Below are positions 1-7,943 of a DNA stretch of 10,650 nt, piece by piece. The position numbers were made by a program, and so were the translations under genes. The stretch comes from JAGPCH01 sp039810605 (GTDB taxonomy: Bacteria; Bacteroidota; Ignavibacteria; Tepidaquicellales; Tepidaquicellaceae): assembly GCA_039810605.1 (NCBI GenBank), contig JBDHXH010000087.1, positions 1-10,650 of the forward strand. The letters are read 5' to 3'. The notes below the pieces were generated by a model, which worked only from the letters and a program-made list of their open reading frames with translations, made no database searches and was not told where the DNA came from. Position 1 is the stretch's first letter; every line of letters begins with the position of its first letter.

Positions 1-53
1 GAAATTTTATTTTACAAAATTAAGTGTTACAGCGCCATTTTTCTTTATACTTT

Positions 54-260
54 TTACAGGTAATTTAAGACTTCATCCTCGAGAAATCTCCCCAGATCGG
101 TAAAAAGCAGACTCCTGTTTGATTGACGCGAAGTGGAATCTTTAAGCTGGAAGTTTGAATAAAGTAGTTCAACTGAATTATTTAAATATTCACTCGTATC
201 ATATTCAATTATAATTTTCTTTAGAAGTTCAATTGATTCATCAAAATGTCCCGACTTCAT
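54..260 (-). CDS. Short TPR-like helical ORF, probably the frame-shifted C-terminal part of the upstream beta-helix protein
   Basis: This 68-residue ORF starts at an ATG whose first bases overlap the TGA of the upstream gene (ATGA), so it could be translated by coupling. The product has no signal peptide. Residues 4-20 (GHFDESIELLKKIIIEY) look like the end of helix A, the turn and helix B of a tetratricopeptide-type repeat. The missing first half of helix A is present at the very end of the upstream protein (NMFRKAISK). One extra A in the AAA before the stop would join the two as RKAISKMKSGHFDES. I therefore infer that this is a C-terminal segment split off by a one-base loss, not an independent gene. 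No T9SS tail is visible before the TAA at 54-56. Another frame stays open from there to a TAA at 7-9, but I cannot assign it. Specific function unknown. Confidence 0.5.
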   Translation of the reverse strand: MKSGHFDESIELLKKIIIEYDTSEYLNNSVELLYSNFQLKDSTSRQSNRSLLFTDLGRFLEDEVLNYL

Positions 261-2236
261 TTGCTAATTGCCTTTCTAAACATGTTTTCATCTTCTCTAT
301 CGCCGGGAATATAATCACCAGCATCGGTAACAAATAAAGAATCGAATATCCCGTCCTCTCTGTTATTTATTTCAAATTCCACGGGATCTGCCTTTGCTCC
401 CGGGCATGAACTTCTGTAAGGCTCAAACAGAAGAGAAACACTTGATGAATTACACATCAGCAGACTTAGCGGAGTAATAACAGACCAGTAGTTATCGCTT
501 GCGGTGATTCCGTGGGAATTACATGAACCTGTCATTGCTGTGTGAATGTGAAATTTGTTTGAATTGTTCACCGAGAAGCAGTTTCCGCCTTTGCCAAGAA
601 ACACGGATGACATACCGACAACATAAAGGTTATCTCCTTCATCAGAAATCAGTTTGTTATAACCTCCGTACCAATAGAAATTACCTTCGCTATAGAGAGG
701 AGCCAGTCTCGCGCTTGAAGAAGAATTTATGCTTAAGGTTACGTTACTGCCCGATTTCAGTGAAGCATTTTCATAAAAGTTCATATTGCTTTGAATCAAA
801 TTAACTGCGGTAGCATAATCATTTGTTAGGAAGTTATTGTATCTGAAATCACCGGAAATCTTATTGCATACAATTCCTAAACCCAACGATGCATCTGTTC
901 CAGCAAATGTATTACTGTAAATAAAAAAGGGAGTAACTTGTGATGCAAGGCAGTTGAGAAATAGCTGTATTGTACCGCCGTAAAAATAATTGTTAATTAT
1001 GTTGTTATTGAAACCGGGGAATGATTCCTCGCATGCAGAAAGTTCATCGGGATAAAGCGTGTTGCTTACCGACAATAAATAAATTTCATTATCCGAAGAA
1101 TAAAAGGTATCATTGCTGATCAGGGTTCTGAATGTGTTTGATATTCTTACAGTACCATTATTAAATCGTGAGCCGGTTATAATTTTTTTGTTATAGGAGA
1201 GACATTCACTTGAATTAGATATCTGAAGACTGGTGTCTGCATGATTGAAGACACAGCCACTAATTGTGTCAAGACCGGTATCTACAAGTCTCAATCCTTT
1301 CCATGTCGCTCCTTCGCCAGTTGTTTGGAAAATCGTATTTCTTAAATTCACGTTTGAGTATGGATTCATTTGAATCGAAGCATTGTTGCCGAGTGTGACA
1401 GTTTTTTTCCCAGAGTCTTGGAAAGTGCGGAAGGAACTGCCGGAAGTGAAGGTAAGTGTTGATCCGGAGTTTATGGTAATGTCAATTGTATTATCTAATA
1501 CTAGTTCGCAATCATTGTATTGAATGTTTTGCAGCGACTTGAAATTAGTGCCTTGAGCATTTATTTTCAAACCAAGATAAAATTTATGTGGATCAATGTG
1601 TATCCAATCGAATACAGGATCCGCTGCACTAATGGGGTAAGCTGTGTACAGTGGATTGCCGGAATCATCAGAATTGAAGCCCTTCTTATTTTGAATGAGT
1701 AGTGGAAGCCCTCTTATCCTTTGATCCCAAATTCTAATTATCCTTTCATTTGGTATCAGATATCCGCCCCAATAGCGAATATCATTTTGACTATAAAAAC
1801 TCAAATCAATATCAGCAGTATAGGAGCCACCGTAGGAGTAGTTATAATCGCTAAAATCTACATCGCAGTAATCCATGAGACTATCGTAATTTATCGTTCC
1901 ATCTTCTTTGACAGAATAAAATGATATTCTATATCGTCCGTATCCTATGGCAGCTTCGGTGCCACCTGTTTGCTGATCCATGTCATGATTCAATTCAAAG
2001 TTATTATTTGGCGCTATGTTTGGTATCATTTTTGCTCCCCCTATTATTAAATGATATTGACTCGTAGGATATTTACATTCAAAAGTATATTTTTTATCAC
2101 CATTAAAAATGGCTCCGACCGGATATACTTGAACGTATATCCGGTTGTGTGATGAATTATTTGAAATGATCAATTCGAATCTAGAGTAACAGTTAGTGAA
2201 AGTAAAGATTGAAAATAAAATAGTTATGCATTTCAT
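257..2236 (-). CDS. Secreted right-handed parallel beta-helix protein, probably truncated by a frameshift
   Basis: This is a 659-residue secreted or surface protein of unknown specific role. Residues 1-18 form a short Sec signal peptide (MK, then ITILFSIFTFTN). Residues 20-150 are an uncharacterised beta-rich N-terminal domain. Residues about 245-600 carry the short N-, S- and G-rich repeating strands of a right-handed parallel beta-helix (for example ISGCVFNHADTSLQIS, FIYSNTFAG, DFRYNNFLTNDYATAVNLIQ), a fold used by pectate-lyase-like and adhesive surface proteins. No catalytic motif was recognised. Scattered Cys (329, 345, 402, 429, 457, 553, 572, 595, 611) suggest disulfides outside the cytoplasm. 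The gene starts at ATG 13 bases after the stop of the T9SS-tailed gene, so the two are probably co-transcribed. Such proteins usually end in a sorting domain, but this frame stops at an acidic stretch and the start of a helix (ENMFRKAISK), which continues in the overlapping ORF at 54-260. Confidence 0.75.
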   Translation of the reverse strand: MKCITILFSIFTFTNCYSRFELIISNNSSHNRIYVQVYPVGAIFNGDKKYTFECKYPTSQYHLIIGGAKMIPNIAPNNNFELNHDMDQQTGGTEAAIGYGRYRISFYSVKEDGTINYDSLMDYCDVDFSDYNYSYGGSYTADIDLSFYSQNDIRYWGGYLIPNERIIRIWDQRIRGLPLLIQNKKGFNSDDSGNPLYTAYPISAADPVFDWIHIDPHKFYLGLKINAQGTNFKSLQNIQYNDCELVLDNTIDITINSGSTLTFTSGSSFRTFQDSGKKTVTLGNNASIQMNPYSNVNLRNTIFQTTGEGATWKGLRLVDTGLDTISGCVFNHADTSLQISNSSECLSYNKKIITGSRFNNGTVRISNTFRTLISNDTFYSSDNEIYLLSVSNTLYPDELSACEESFPGFNNNIINNYFYGGTIQLFLNCLASQVTPFFIYSNTFAGTDASLGLGIVCNKISGDFRYNNFLTNDYATAVNLIQSNMNFYENASLKSGSNVTLSINSSSSARLAPLYSEGNFYWYGGYNKLISDEGDNLYVVGMSSVFLGKGGNCFSVNNSNKFHIHTAMTGSCNSHGITASDNYWSVITPLSLLMCNSSSVSLLFEPYRSSCPGAKADPVEFEINNREDGIFDSLFVTDAGDYIPGDREDENMFRKAISK

Positions 2237-2249
2237 ATTTATAAATTAT

Positions 2250-3710
2250 TTATTTCAAATGAATCATTTTCTTTTTTAGTTTGTAGACATTGTCAGAAGT
2301 TCGGACTTCCAATTCATAAAAATACGCTCCGGAACTCAAATCATATTCTTCGGACTTTAATATATAATTATAGGTTCCCTTAGAAAGAAAGATATTATGA
2401 AAGACCGAAATTTGCTTTCCCGAAACATTGTATATTCTAAGAGATACGTAGCCTGGTAAAAAAATTGAAAAGTTAATTTTAGTACTTGAGTTAAAAGGAT
2501 TTGGAAAATTTTGCATCAGTTCAAATTCTGTTGGAGTCTGTATGTTTAGTTGATTTACCATAACAGGATCAATATTTCCGAAAGAATCAGCTCTGGCAAT
2601 GATCATTTTGGGCTGACTTCCCGAAAACTCTTGTGTGACACCACACAAAACAAGACCTCCGGATGCTGGTACTACAACGGATATGAACTCGGTAAAATAT
2701 GGCAGCACTGTGTAATACCTTTGATGAGTCAGATTGCCATTGAAGTCAATTATTCTTATGAATGATTTTTTATAATCTCCAAGGCTTGAATCTGCTGTTC
2801 CACAAAACACATATCCGATATTAGGTACCTCTCTTATGCAATAACAAATTTCATTAAATAAGTGTGAATATGTTCTTTGCCATTGGATGCCTCCGTTAAT
2901 ATCAATCTTGACAATATATGAATGGGAGTAGTGCATTGTATTGAATGATCGTGAAGTTCCCGCTAAAATAAACCCTCCCTTGGTCGAAGCCTGGATAGAA
3001 TATCCTTCATCAATTTCATTGCCTCCATACCTCTTTGTCCAAAGCGTGTCCCCGTTGGAATCGGTATTAATTACGAACATATCGTTAAATCCAACACCCG
3101 TAAAAATATATCCATTTTGAGAAGTAAGTTCCAATTCTCTTGCCAATTGTTGATTGTCATACAAATATTGTTTCTGCCAAATCAAATTTCCAAGAGCATC
3201 AGTTCTTAGGAGCATCATGTTGTTATAAATGGAGTTGGAAGTTCTGCAAAGCATTATAAAACCCGCATCGGTTTCTTGCCTTACGCATTTGGCGACATCA
3301 AAGTGGTTAGACCCGAACAACTTATCCCAAATCTTGTTACCAGTTGAATTAGTTTTCAAGAGATATGCGTCAGTATTAATCCCCTTCGAGTTACTTCCTG
3401 TAATAATAAAATCAGTCGGAAAAGATTTTTCGATCCATTCACCACTATATTGATATTTTTCATCGTTATATAGTAGCCGTGTCCAGATTGTATCGCCATA
3501 GATATTAAATTTTACTATATAAATTTTCTGATTTGTCGGGATATAATCTGACCCGACTGCAACAAAATTGTTGTCTGCTGATTCAATAACTTTATTAAGC
3601 GCCCCGTTTCTGTTAGGTAAAATCTTTATCCAGGTTGAATCTCCTGCAATGCATGAACTTGACGCAATAATGAAGCTAAAAAGTATTATTAATTCCTGAT
3701 ACGTTTTCAA
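2250..3710 (-). CDS. Secreted propeller-like repeat protein with T9SS type A C-terminal sorting domain
   Basis: This 486-residue protein is probably exported by Sec and then passed through the outer membrane by the type IX secretion system. Residues 1-22 are a signal peptide, likely cut after CIA. Residues 25-380 hold about six repeats of roughly 50 residues. Each contains a G-(N/D)-x-(I/L)-W type element (W75, W128, W178, W224, W277, and a degenerate GNLTH near 326-329) followed by a GGFI-x-x-G-like strand, consistent with beta-propeller blades. Residues 396-486 are the sorting domain: FELMQNFPNPFNSSTKI, then YVSLRIYNVSGKQI, GTYNYIL, the DLSSGAYFYEL strand and a Lys-rich end. The start is TTG, because an in-frame TAA lies nine codons upstream with no ATG or GTG between, and a later start would destroy the signal peptide. 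It is the first gene of a two- or three-gene unit. The ligand or substrate is unknown. Confidence 0.85.
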   Translation of the reverse strand: MKTYQELIILFSFIIASSSCIAGDSTWIKILPNRNGALNKVIESADNNFVAVGSDYIPTNQKIYIVKFNIYGDTIWTRLLYNDEKYQYSGEWIEKSFPTDFIITGSNSKGINTDAYLLKTNSTGNKIWDKLFGSNHFDVAKCVRQETDAGFIMLCRTSNSIYNNMMLLRTDALGNLIWQKQYLYDNQQLARELELTSQNGYIFTGVGFNDMFVINTDSNGDTLWTKRYGGNEIDEGYSIQASTKGGFILAGTSRSFNTMHYSHSYIVKIDINGGIQWQRTYSHLFNEICYCIREVPNIGYVFCGTADSSLGDYKKSFIRIIDFNGNLTHQRYYTVLPYFTEFISVVVPASGGLVLCGVTQEFSGSQPKMIIARADSFGNIDPVMVNQLNIQTPTEFELMQNFPNPFNSSTKINFSIFLPGYVSLRIYNVSGKQISVFHNIFLSKGTYNYILKSEEYDLSSGAYFYELEVRTSDNVYKLKKKMIHLK

Positions 3711-3757
3711 TTGCTGATGGATTTTTTGTTGAAGTTAGTTCATATCAAACTGACTTT

Positions 3758-3786
3758 CAAATATGAACATTTCCCACGAAGTGCAA
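3758..3786 (-). promoter_or_regulatory. Candidate promoter for the secreted-protein operon
   Basis: Reading the minus strand, TTGCAC (3786-3781) is followed after exactly 17 bases by TATTTG (3763-3758). The eight bases ending there, CATATTTG, differ from the Bacteroidota TAnnTTTG element at one position. The expected start point near 3751 leaves an untranslated leader of about 40 bases before the TTG start at 3710. The site lies in the only sizeable gap (3711-3870) between lnt and the secreted-protein genes, where a new transcription unit would be expected. This rests on motif matching only. I saw no convincing terminator for the lnt operon in the same gap. Confidence 0.4.
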
Positions 3787-3870
3787 TCTATCTTCCTTGT
3801 GATTTCTTCCAAGCCGCTCTGACTGAAGGATAACTTATTTACTTTCCGTGCAAAGCTCTAAGTATTATTC

Positions 3871-5487
3871 TCAATTCTCCTTTGTTCTGATTACGATGCT
3901 TATCAAAAAAATTCCTGCACCAATGCCAACACACAGTTGTGAGAAAAGATCTCCGTAAACAGTGTAAAAAGTTTTTTCCTCAATCAGTCCAATATCTTTT
4001 ACAATATTTGCTTTGACATCAATATTTGTTTCATCGTATTTGTTTCCTTCCGGATCAATGAAATCCGAGATTCCTGTATTGGCGCAGCGCGCAATCCATC
4101 TGCGGTTCTCAATAGCCCGGAACACTGCAAACATATTATGCTGATACGTTCCGAAGAATTTTCCCCACCATCCGTCATTGGTAATGATAGCAGAAAACTC
4201 TGCGCCCTTGTTGATGAACTTTGCATAGAATCCCGGATATACGGATTCATAACAAATTGCCGTGTTGAATTTATATCTCCCGTCAATCATAAACAAATTA
4301 GTGTCTGTTCCTATCTGCCAGTTTCCGATGCCAACGCCCCATTCAATAAGATTTTTTGTAAAAGGAAACAACTCCTGATAAGGAATCCTTTCGCTTCCGA
4401 TGACGAGCTTAATTTTGTAGTGCTTCTGAAAATCATCTTTTTCTTTACCGGGTTCGAAGAGAACGGCAGTATTGTATGTGTCATACTTCAAACCTGAATT
4501 TCTCATGATCTTTGCATCAGGCGGAGCTTGAGATTGATCTTTGTAATATTCGAGATCCGGCGTACCAATGAGCAACGGGATATTTATGCTATCGCAAAGA
4601 TTTTTTAAAATGTTAAATCTTTCTTCAAAATGTCTTTCACGGAAATAATAAGGCAGCGCGGTTTCGGGAAGGATGATAAGTTTTGTATTGCTTTCTGAAA
4701 TACTTCGGATTTGTTCTGCATAATCCAGTATCAGATCGTCCTGTTTGCCTCCCCATTTTTTCCACGGGTCAATATTCGGCTGAACGATTCCAACCCGTAT
4801 CTTTCCTGTCTCCGGATAATTCTTTCGGAAAGAATTGAACGCGTCCGGTAAGAAATATATCCCTGCAATGACTACCAAAAACAAGATGATCCTAGTGAAT
4901 GACTTCCAGGAATTGTCACTTACCTTTCTGAAAAAATAAAAACCCATTACGCTGATTACGCATATCCAGAAGGAAACGCCGAAGACTCCGGTGAATTCCG
5001 CGAATTGAATTTTATTCAGGTTATATGTCTGCGAATTTCCTGCGAAGAGCCATGGAAAATTTATCTGACCCAAAGTTGAAAGATACTCCATTCCGGTCCA
5101 GAGAAACGGAAAGCACGCAAGCGCAAGCACGGATATTCTTCCGTCATTTTTTCTCGATGCATAATAAAGCAGCACTGCAGGTGGTACGAAGAACAGAGGG
5201 TAAATTATTATTACTGCTGCTCCTGCAAAAATCAAAAACGTGTCAGCATTCTGACGCATACCGCTCAATGATATCCAGGAAATTGCAACAAGACTCGCAG
5301 TAAAAAAAACAAAGTAGCTTCTAAGAAAAACCTGACTGAAGCTTTTGCTTGTTACGGCAAGTCCGATGAGTAAAATTATTGAAAAGTAAATCAGGAAATA
5401 AAAATTAACGGGAGGAAATGACAGTCCGTAAAATATTCCCGAGCAAACAACCGATATTAATGTTCTCTTATTTAGATTTCTGAACAA
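3871..5487 (-). CDS. lnt: Apolipoprotein N-acyltransferase
   Basis: Lnt is an inner-membrane enzyme that moves an acyl chain from a phospholipid to the N-terminal Cys of diacylated lipoproteins, the last step of lipoprotein maturation in Gram-negative cells. The protein has 538 residues, close to the family norm. Residues 10-215 are the hydrophobic membrane segments, with the typical GLSFPPVNFYFL near the start. Residues 228-500 are the nitrilase-like periplasmic domain, and 515-533 form a last membrane helix. The catalytic triad can be placed at Glu275 (LPETALP), Lys358 (YKIKLV) and Cys412 (AICYES), followed by the conserved ITNDGWWG and RAIENRRW blocks. The start is TTG: the in-frame TAG of the upstream PAP2 gene lies just before it, with only ATT, CAA, AAA, ATA and ATT codons between. 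It is the last gene of the seven-gene run, 15 bases after the PAP2 gene. Confidence 0.95.
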   Translation of the reverse strand: MFRNLNKRTLISVVCSGIFYGLSFPPVNFYFLIYFSIILLIGLAVTSKSFSQVFLRSYFVFFTASLVAISWISLSGMRQNADTFLIFAGAAVIIIYPLFFVPPAVLLYYASRKNDGRISVLALACFPFLWTGMEYLSTLGQINFPWLFAGNSQTYNLNKIQFAEFTGVFGVSFWICVISVMGFYFFRKVSDNSWKSFTRIILFLVVIAGIYFLPDAFNSFRKNYPETGKIRVGIVQPNIDPWKKWGGKQDDLILDYAEQIRSISESNTKLIILPETALPYYFRERHFEERFNILKNLCDSINIPLLIGTPDLEYYKDQSQAPPDAKIMRNSGLKYDTYNTAVLFEPGKEKDDFQKHYKIKLVIGSERIPYQELFPFTKNLIEWGVGIGNWQIGTDTNLFMIDGRYKFNTAICYESVYPGFYAKFINKGAEFSAIITNDGWWGKFFGTYQHNMFAVFRAIENRRWIARCANTGISDFIDPEGNKYDETNIDVKANIVKDIGLIEEKTFYTVYGDLFSQLCVGIGAGIFLISIVIRTKEN

Positions 5488-5502
5488 AATTATTTTTTGA
5501 AT

Positions 5503-6057
5503 CTAATATTTTAGAAATCCTGTTTTAGAATTAATTTGTTTCCAGAGAAAGATAAGAACCATTGCAAATATGATTCCGATTATCCCTCCCCCGAGCATGT
5601 CAAAAGGATAGTGAACACCGCACATTATTCTCGATAGTGAAACTATGAATGCTCCTGCAAAAAGAAAGAATTTCATCCGCGGATAAAAAAATGAGAATAA
5701 TGCAGCCGCTGCAAAATTGTTGACAGCGTGATTTGAAGGGAATGAAAACGAATTCGAGCAGTTGATCAGCAGATGAACATCAGGCAGCACATGGCAGGGG
5801 CGTATTCTGTGGAAATAAGGCTTCAAAATATTGTCGGCAAACTGATCAGTGCACAATATCAAAATTATAATCAGAATAGCAGCAACTTTACCTCGCCTTC
5901 CTTCCATGAAGAACAAATAAATCCAGACAAGAACGTAAAAGATAAACCAATGTTCTCTCGCGGTAATAAATGGCATAAACTTGTCTGTCACCGGATTTGC
6001 AAGAGTAACATTGAAAAAATAAAAGAGCGAAGTATCTATTGACTGGAGAATTTCCAA
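5503..6057 (-). CDS. PAP2-family membrane phosphatase, possibly undecaprenyl pyrophosphate phosphatase
   Basis: This is a small (184-residue) integral membrane phosphatase of the PAP2 (type 2 phosphatidic acid phosphatase) superfamily. All three signature motifs are present: K79-x6-R86-P87 (KPYFHRIRP), P107-S-N-H110 (PSNH, with Asn in place of the usual Gly) and S142-R-x5-H149-x3-D153 (SRIMCGVHYPFD). His110 and His149 are the expected nucleophile and its partner. Five or six hydrophobic segments are visible. Size and context (ispF upstream, a polyprenyl-phosphate type glycosyltransferase in the same run) favour a BcrC/YbjG-like role in recycling undecaprenyl pyrophosphate. Phosphatidylglycerophosphate or lipid A phosphatase activity cannot be excluded. 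The start is TTG, one base after the ispF stop. An in-frame TAA lies four codons earlier and no ATG is available. The sequence MEILQSIDTSLFYFFN fits the usual start of the family. Confidence 0.88.
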   Translation of the reverse strand: MEILQSIDTSLFYFFNVTLANPVTDKFMPFITAREHWFIFYVLVWIYLFFMEGRRGKVAAILIIILILCTDQFADNILKPYFHRIRPCHVLPDVHLLINCSNSFSFPSNHAVNNFAAAALFSFFYPRMKFFLFAGAFIVSLSRIMCGVHYPFDMLGGGIIGIIFAMVLIFLWKQINSKTGFLKY

Positions 6058-6058
6058 T

Positions 6059-6529
6059 TCATCTGTAAATTAATGCCGATGTATAAGAGGCGCATCCTTC
6101 CTTTCTTCCGATGAATCCAATTCCTTCCGAAGTTGTCGCTTTAACGGAAACATTTTCCGTCTGAATAATTTTCGAAATATTTTTTTTCATCTGCTCAATA
6201 TAAGTGTATATCTTTGGTTCCTCAAGTATAACGACGGAGTCTGTATTTGAGACCTTCCATCCGGATTCATCGAGCAGGCTGAAAGTCCTTTCAAGAAGTA
6301 TGATGCTGGAAATATCTTTATAGTCTGAATCAGTATCAGGAAATTGATGACCGATATCTTTGAATCCCGCCGCACCAAGAAGAGCATCACAAATTGAATG
6401 CAGCAAGACATCCGCATCGGAGTGACCAATCAGACCCGCAGTGTGCTTAATCTCAACTCCTCCAAGCATGAACTTCCTTCCTGCACCAAATCTGTGAACG
6501 TCATATCCAAATCCGATTCTGAAATTCAT
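6059..6529 (-). CDS. ispF: 2-C-methyl-D-erythritol 2,4-cyclodiphosphate synthase
   Basis: IspF catalyses the fifth step of the MEP (non-mevalonate) isoprenoid pathway, closing CDP-ME 2-phosphate to the cyclic diphosphate with loss of CMP. It is a cytoplasmic homotrimer with a divalent metal at each site. The 156-residue length is normal for a single-domain IspF. The metal ligands are Asp10 and His12 (GFGYDVHRF) and His44 (DADVLLHSICDALLG). The substrate loops IGHSDAD, GHQFPDTD and KATTSEGIGFIGRKEG are intact. It is not fused to IspD. The ATG start is supported by the family N-terminus and by GGAG at 6536-6533, only three bases before it, one of the few Shine-Dalgarno-like sequences in this window. 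The PAP2 gene follows after one base, suggesting translational coupling. The 55-base gap after panB is the longest inside the run. Confidence 0.96.
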   Translation of the reverse strand: MNFRIGFGYDVHRFGAGRKFMLGGVEIKHTAGLIGHSDADVLLHSICDALLGAAGFKDIGHQFPDTDSDYKDISSIILLERTFSLLDESGWKVSNTDSVVILEEPKIYTYIEQMKKNISKIIQTENVSVKATTSEGIGFIGRKEGCASYTSALIYR

Positions 6530-6584
6530 TCACTCCGTTTATTATAATTATATATTAAATCAGGTATCTGAAGCATTGTGAAAA

Positions 6585-7406
6585 TCAGTAGCTTTCCCTT
6601 TCGGTCGGGAATTTTCCTTCCTTTACATCTGAAATATATTTTCTGAATGCCTTCTTTGTATCTTCGGCCATGCTCGCATATCTTCTTACAAACCTTGGCT
6701 TAAATTCTTCGATGAGTCCGAGCATATCGTGCGTGACAAGGACTTGTCCATCGCAGTCAGGTCCGGCGCCAATGCCTATAGTAGGAATCTTCAACGCCTT
6801 AGAAACTTTTGTGCCGAGCTTGGCAGGAATTTTTTCAAGAACAATTGCAAAACATCCGGCTTTCTCAAGCAAGAGAGAGTCTTTATAAATCTTATCAGCT
6901 TCTTCTTTCTCTGTTCCGCGTGTTTTGTAGCTGCCAAATTTATTTATTGACTGTGGTGTCAGTCCGAGATGACCCATAACGGGAATTCCAATTTCTACAA
7001 CGCGCCGAATGGTTTCAGCAATGTAATCTCCACCTTCCATTTTTACCGCATCACATCCTGTTTCTTTCATAACTCTTCCGCAGTTTGTAATTGCTTCCTT
7101 TACGCCCACCTGATAGCTCATGAAAGTCATATCGCCCACCACGATTGCATTCTTGACAGCGTTCTTAACAATCTTTGTATGATAGATCATTTGTTCAAGG
7201 GTAACAGGCAGCGTAGTTTCATTTCCCTGAATCACATTTCCAAGTGAGTCGCCGACGAGAATGATTTCTATTCCTGCCGCATCCAGAAATTTTGCAGTAA
7301 GGAAATCGTAAGCGGTAAGCATAGTAATCTTTTCACCGCGCTGTTTCATTGCGTAAATAACCTTCGTGGTAATGTGGCTTGGAGATTCTTTTTGCTGTGC
7401 GGGCAT
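6585..7406 (-). CDS. panB: 3-methyl-2-oxobutanoate hydroxymethyltransferase (ketopantoate hydroxymethyltransferase)
   Basis: PanB transfers a hydroxymethyl group from 5,10-methylene-tetrahydrofolate to alpha-ketoisovalerate, giving ketopantoate, the first committed step to pantothenate and so to coenzyme A and acyl carrier protein. The protein has 273 residues, a typical length, and shows the TIM-barrel pattern of the family. The metal ligands are Asp53 (VGDSLG) and Asp92 (VGDMTF). Lys122 and Glu124 (VKMEGG) and the catalytic Glu191 (VLEKIP) align with the E. coli active site. GHLGLTPQS and TIGIGAG are also present. The ATG follows directly on the TAA of the CYTH gene with no gap, so co-translation is likely. 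No panC or panD lies next to it. Confidence 0.96.
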   Translation of the reverse strand: MPAQQKESPSHITTKVIYAMKQRGEKITMLTAYDFLTAKFLDAAGIEIILVGDSLGNVIQGNETTLPVTLEQMIYHTKIVKNAVKNAIVVGDMTFMSYQVGVKEAITNCGRVMKETGCDAVKMEGGDYIAETIRRVVEIGIPVMGHLGLTPQSINKFGSYKTRGTEKEEADKIYKDSLLLEKAGCFAIVLEKIPAKLGTKVSKALKIPTIGIGAGPDCDGQVLVTHDMLGLIEEFKPRFVRRYASMAEDTKKAFRKYISDVKEGKFPTERESY

Positions 7407-7913
7407 TTAACGCTTTTTTATTATTAAATCCGAATAAGATTTTTTTATGAAATTTTTTCGATTCAGTTTCAATTCCTTGATGAGTTCATTCATCTGCTTT
7501 CTTGCCTTCTGAAAATTTTCGTATATGATTTCAATCTCAAGAAACGTCCCGAGCTTCTTCACTCTGTCAACATGAATCCGGACGTTCTTCCTTACAAAGA
7601 TGTCCCTTGACTTTTCAACTGCAGCAATAGCCTTAAAATGCTGATCCAGAATACTCCTCAACTCTCCAAACTCGCTAGTGGAAGCTACATCATATCTTGA
7701 AATGCGCATGTCATTTTTCTCATCTCTGTCATATCCAATGAGACTTCCGTAACTGAAGTTAATTATGCGAAGCTTAAGCCTGCCTTTCTTTACCCGGTAG
7801 TAAATATCTACCTGGTTTTCTTTTCTATGATAATACTTCCTTTGTGAACGGAGAAATGAAACTAATTCCCAGTCATTGTCAATCTTGCACTTTATCTCGT
7901 AATTTTTCTTCAA
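7407..7913 (-). CDS. CYTH-domain protein (CyaB/thiamine-triphosphatase superfamily)
   Basis: This 168-residue cytoplasmic protein looks like a single CYTH domain, a beta-barrel tunnel that binds triphosphates through inward-facing charged residues with divalent metals. Visible elements are the N-terminal strand YEIKCKI (Glu6, Lys8, Lys10, as in CyaB-type NIEIKAK starts), QVDIYYRVKKGRLKLR (residues 34-49), an Arg-rich strand near residues 60-73 (YDRDEKNDMRISRY), VEKSRDIF (99-106), RIHVDRVKKLGTFLEIE (112-128) and a C-terminal helix. Family members act as class IV adenylate cyclases, thiamine or inorganic triphosphatases, and many have no known substrate. I cannot choose among these. The start is TTG: an in-frame TAA stands immediately before it, and any later start would remove strand one. 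It lies 30 bases after lpxA and abuts panB. Confidence 0.82.
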   Translation of the reverse strand: MKKNYEIKCKIDNDWELVSFLRSQRKYYHRKENQVDIYYRVKKGRLKLRIINFSYGSLIGYDRDEKNDMRISRYDVASTSEFGELRSILDQHFKAIAAVEKSRDIFVRKNVRIHVDRVKKLGTFLEIEIIYENFQKARKQMNELIKELKLNRKNFIKKSYSDLIIKKR

Positions 7914-7943
7914 TTATTAATTATTAAATTCTTTTGATTCCGG

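Noticed and set aside
2250..3710. Lipoprotein signal (Cys20 after ASSS) for the T9SS-tailed protein
   Set aside because: The residues before Cys20 do not fit a lipobox, and the C-terminal sorting domain already explains export through a normal Sec signal.
3717..3833. Plus-strand 38-residue ORF in the gap between lnt and the T9SS-tailed gene
   Set aside because: Short, no recognised motif, and it overlaps the best minus-strand promoter candidate. Probably chance.
3842..3858. Possible terminator for the lnt operon (CTTT and AAAG arms around CCGTGC)
   Set aside because: The stem is only four to five pairs and no T-run follows on the minus strand.
6537..6584. Internal promoter in the panB-ispF gap (TATAAT-like sequence in an AT-rich stretch)
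   Set aside because: No acceptable -35 box lies 16 to 18 bases upstream. The gap is short and the operon is otherwise continuous.
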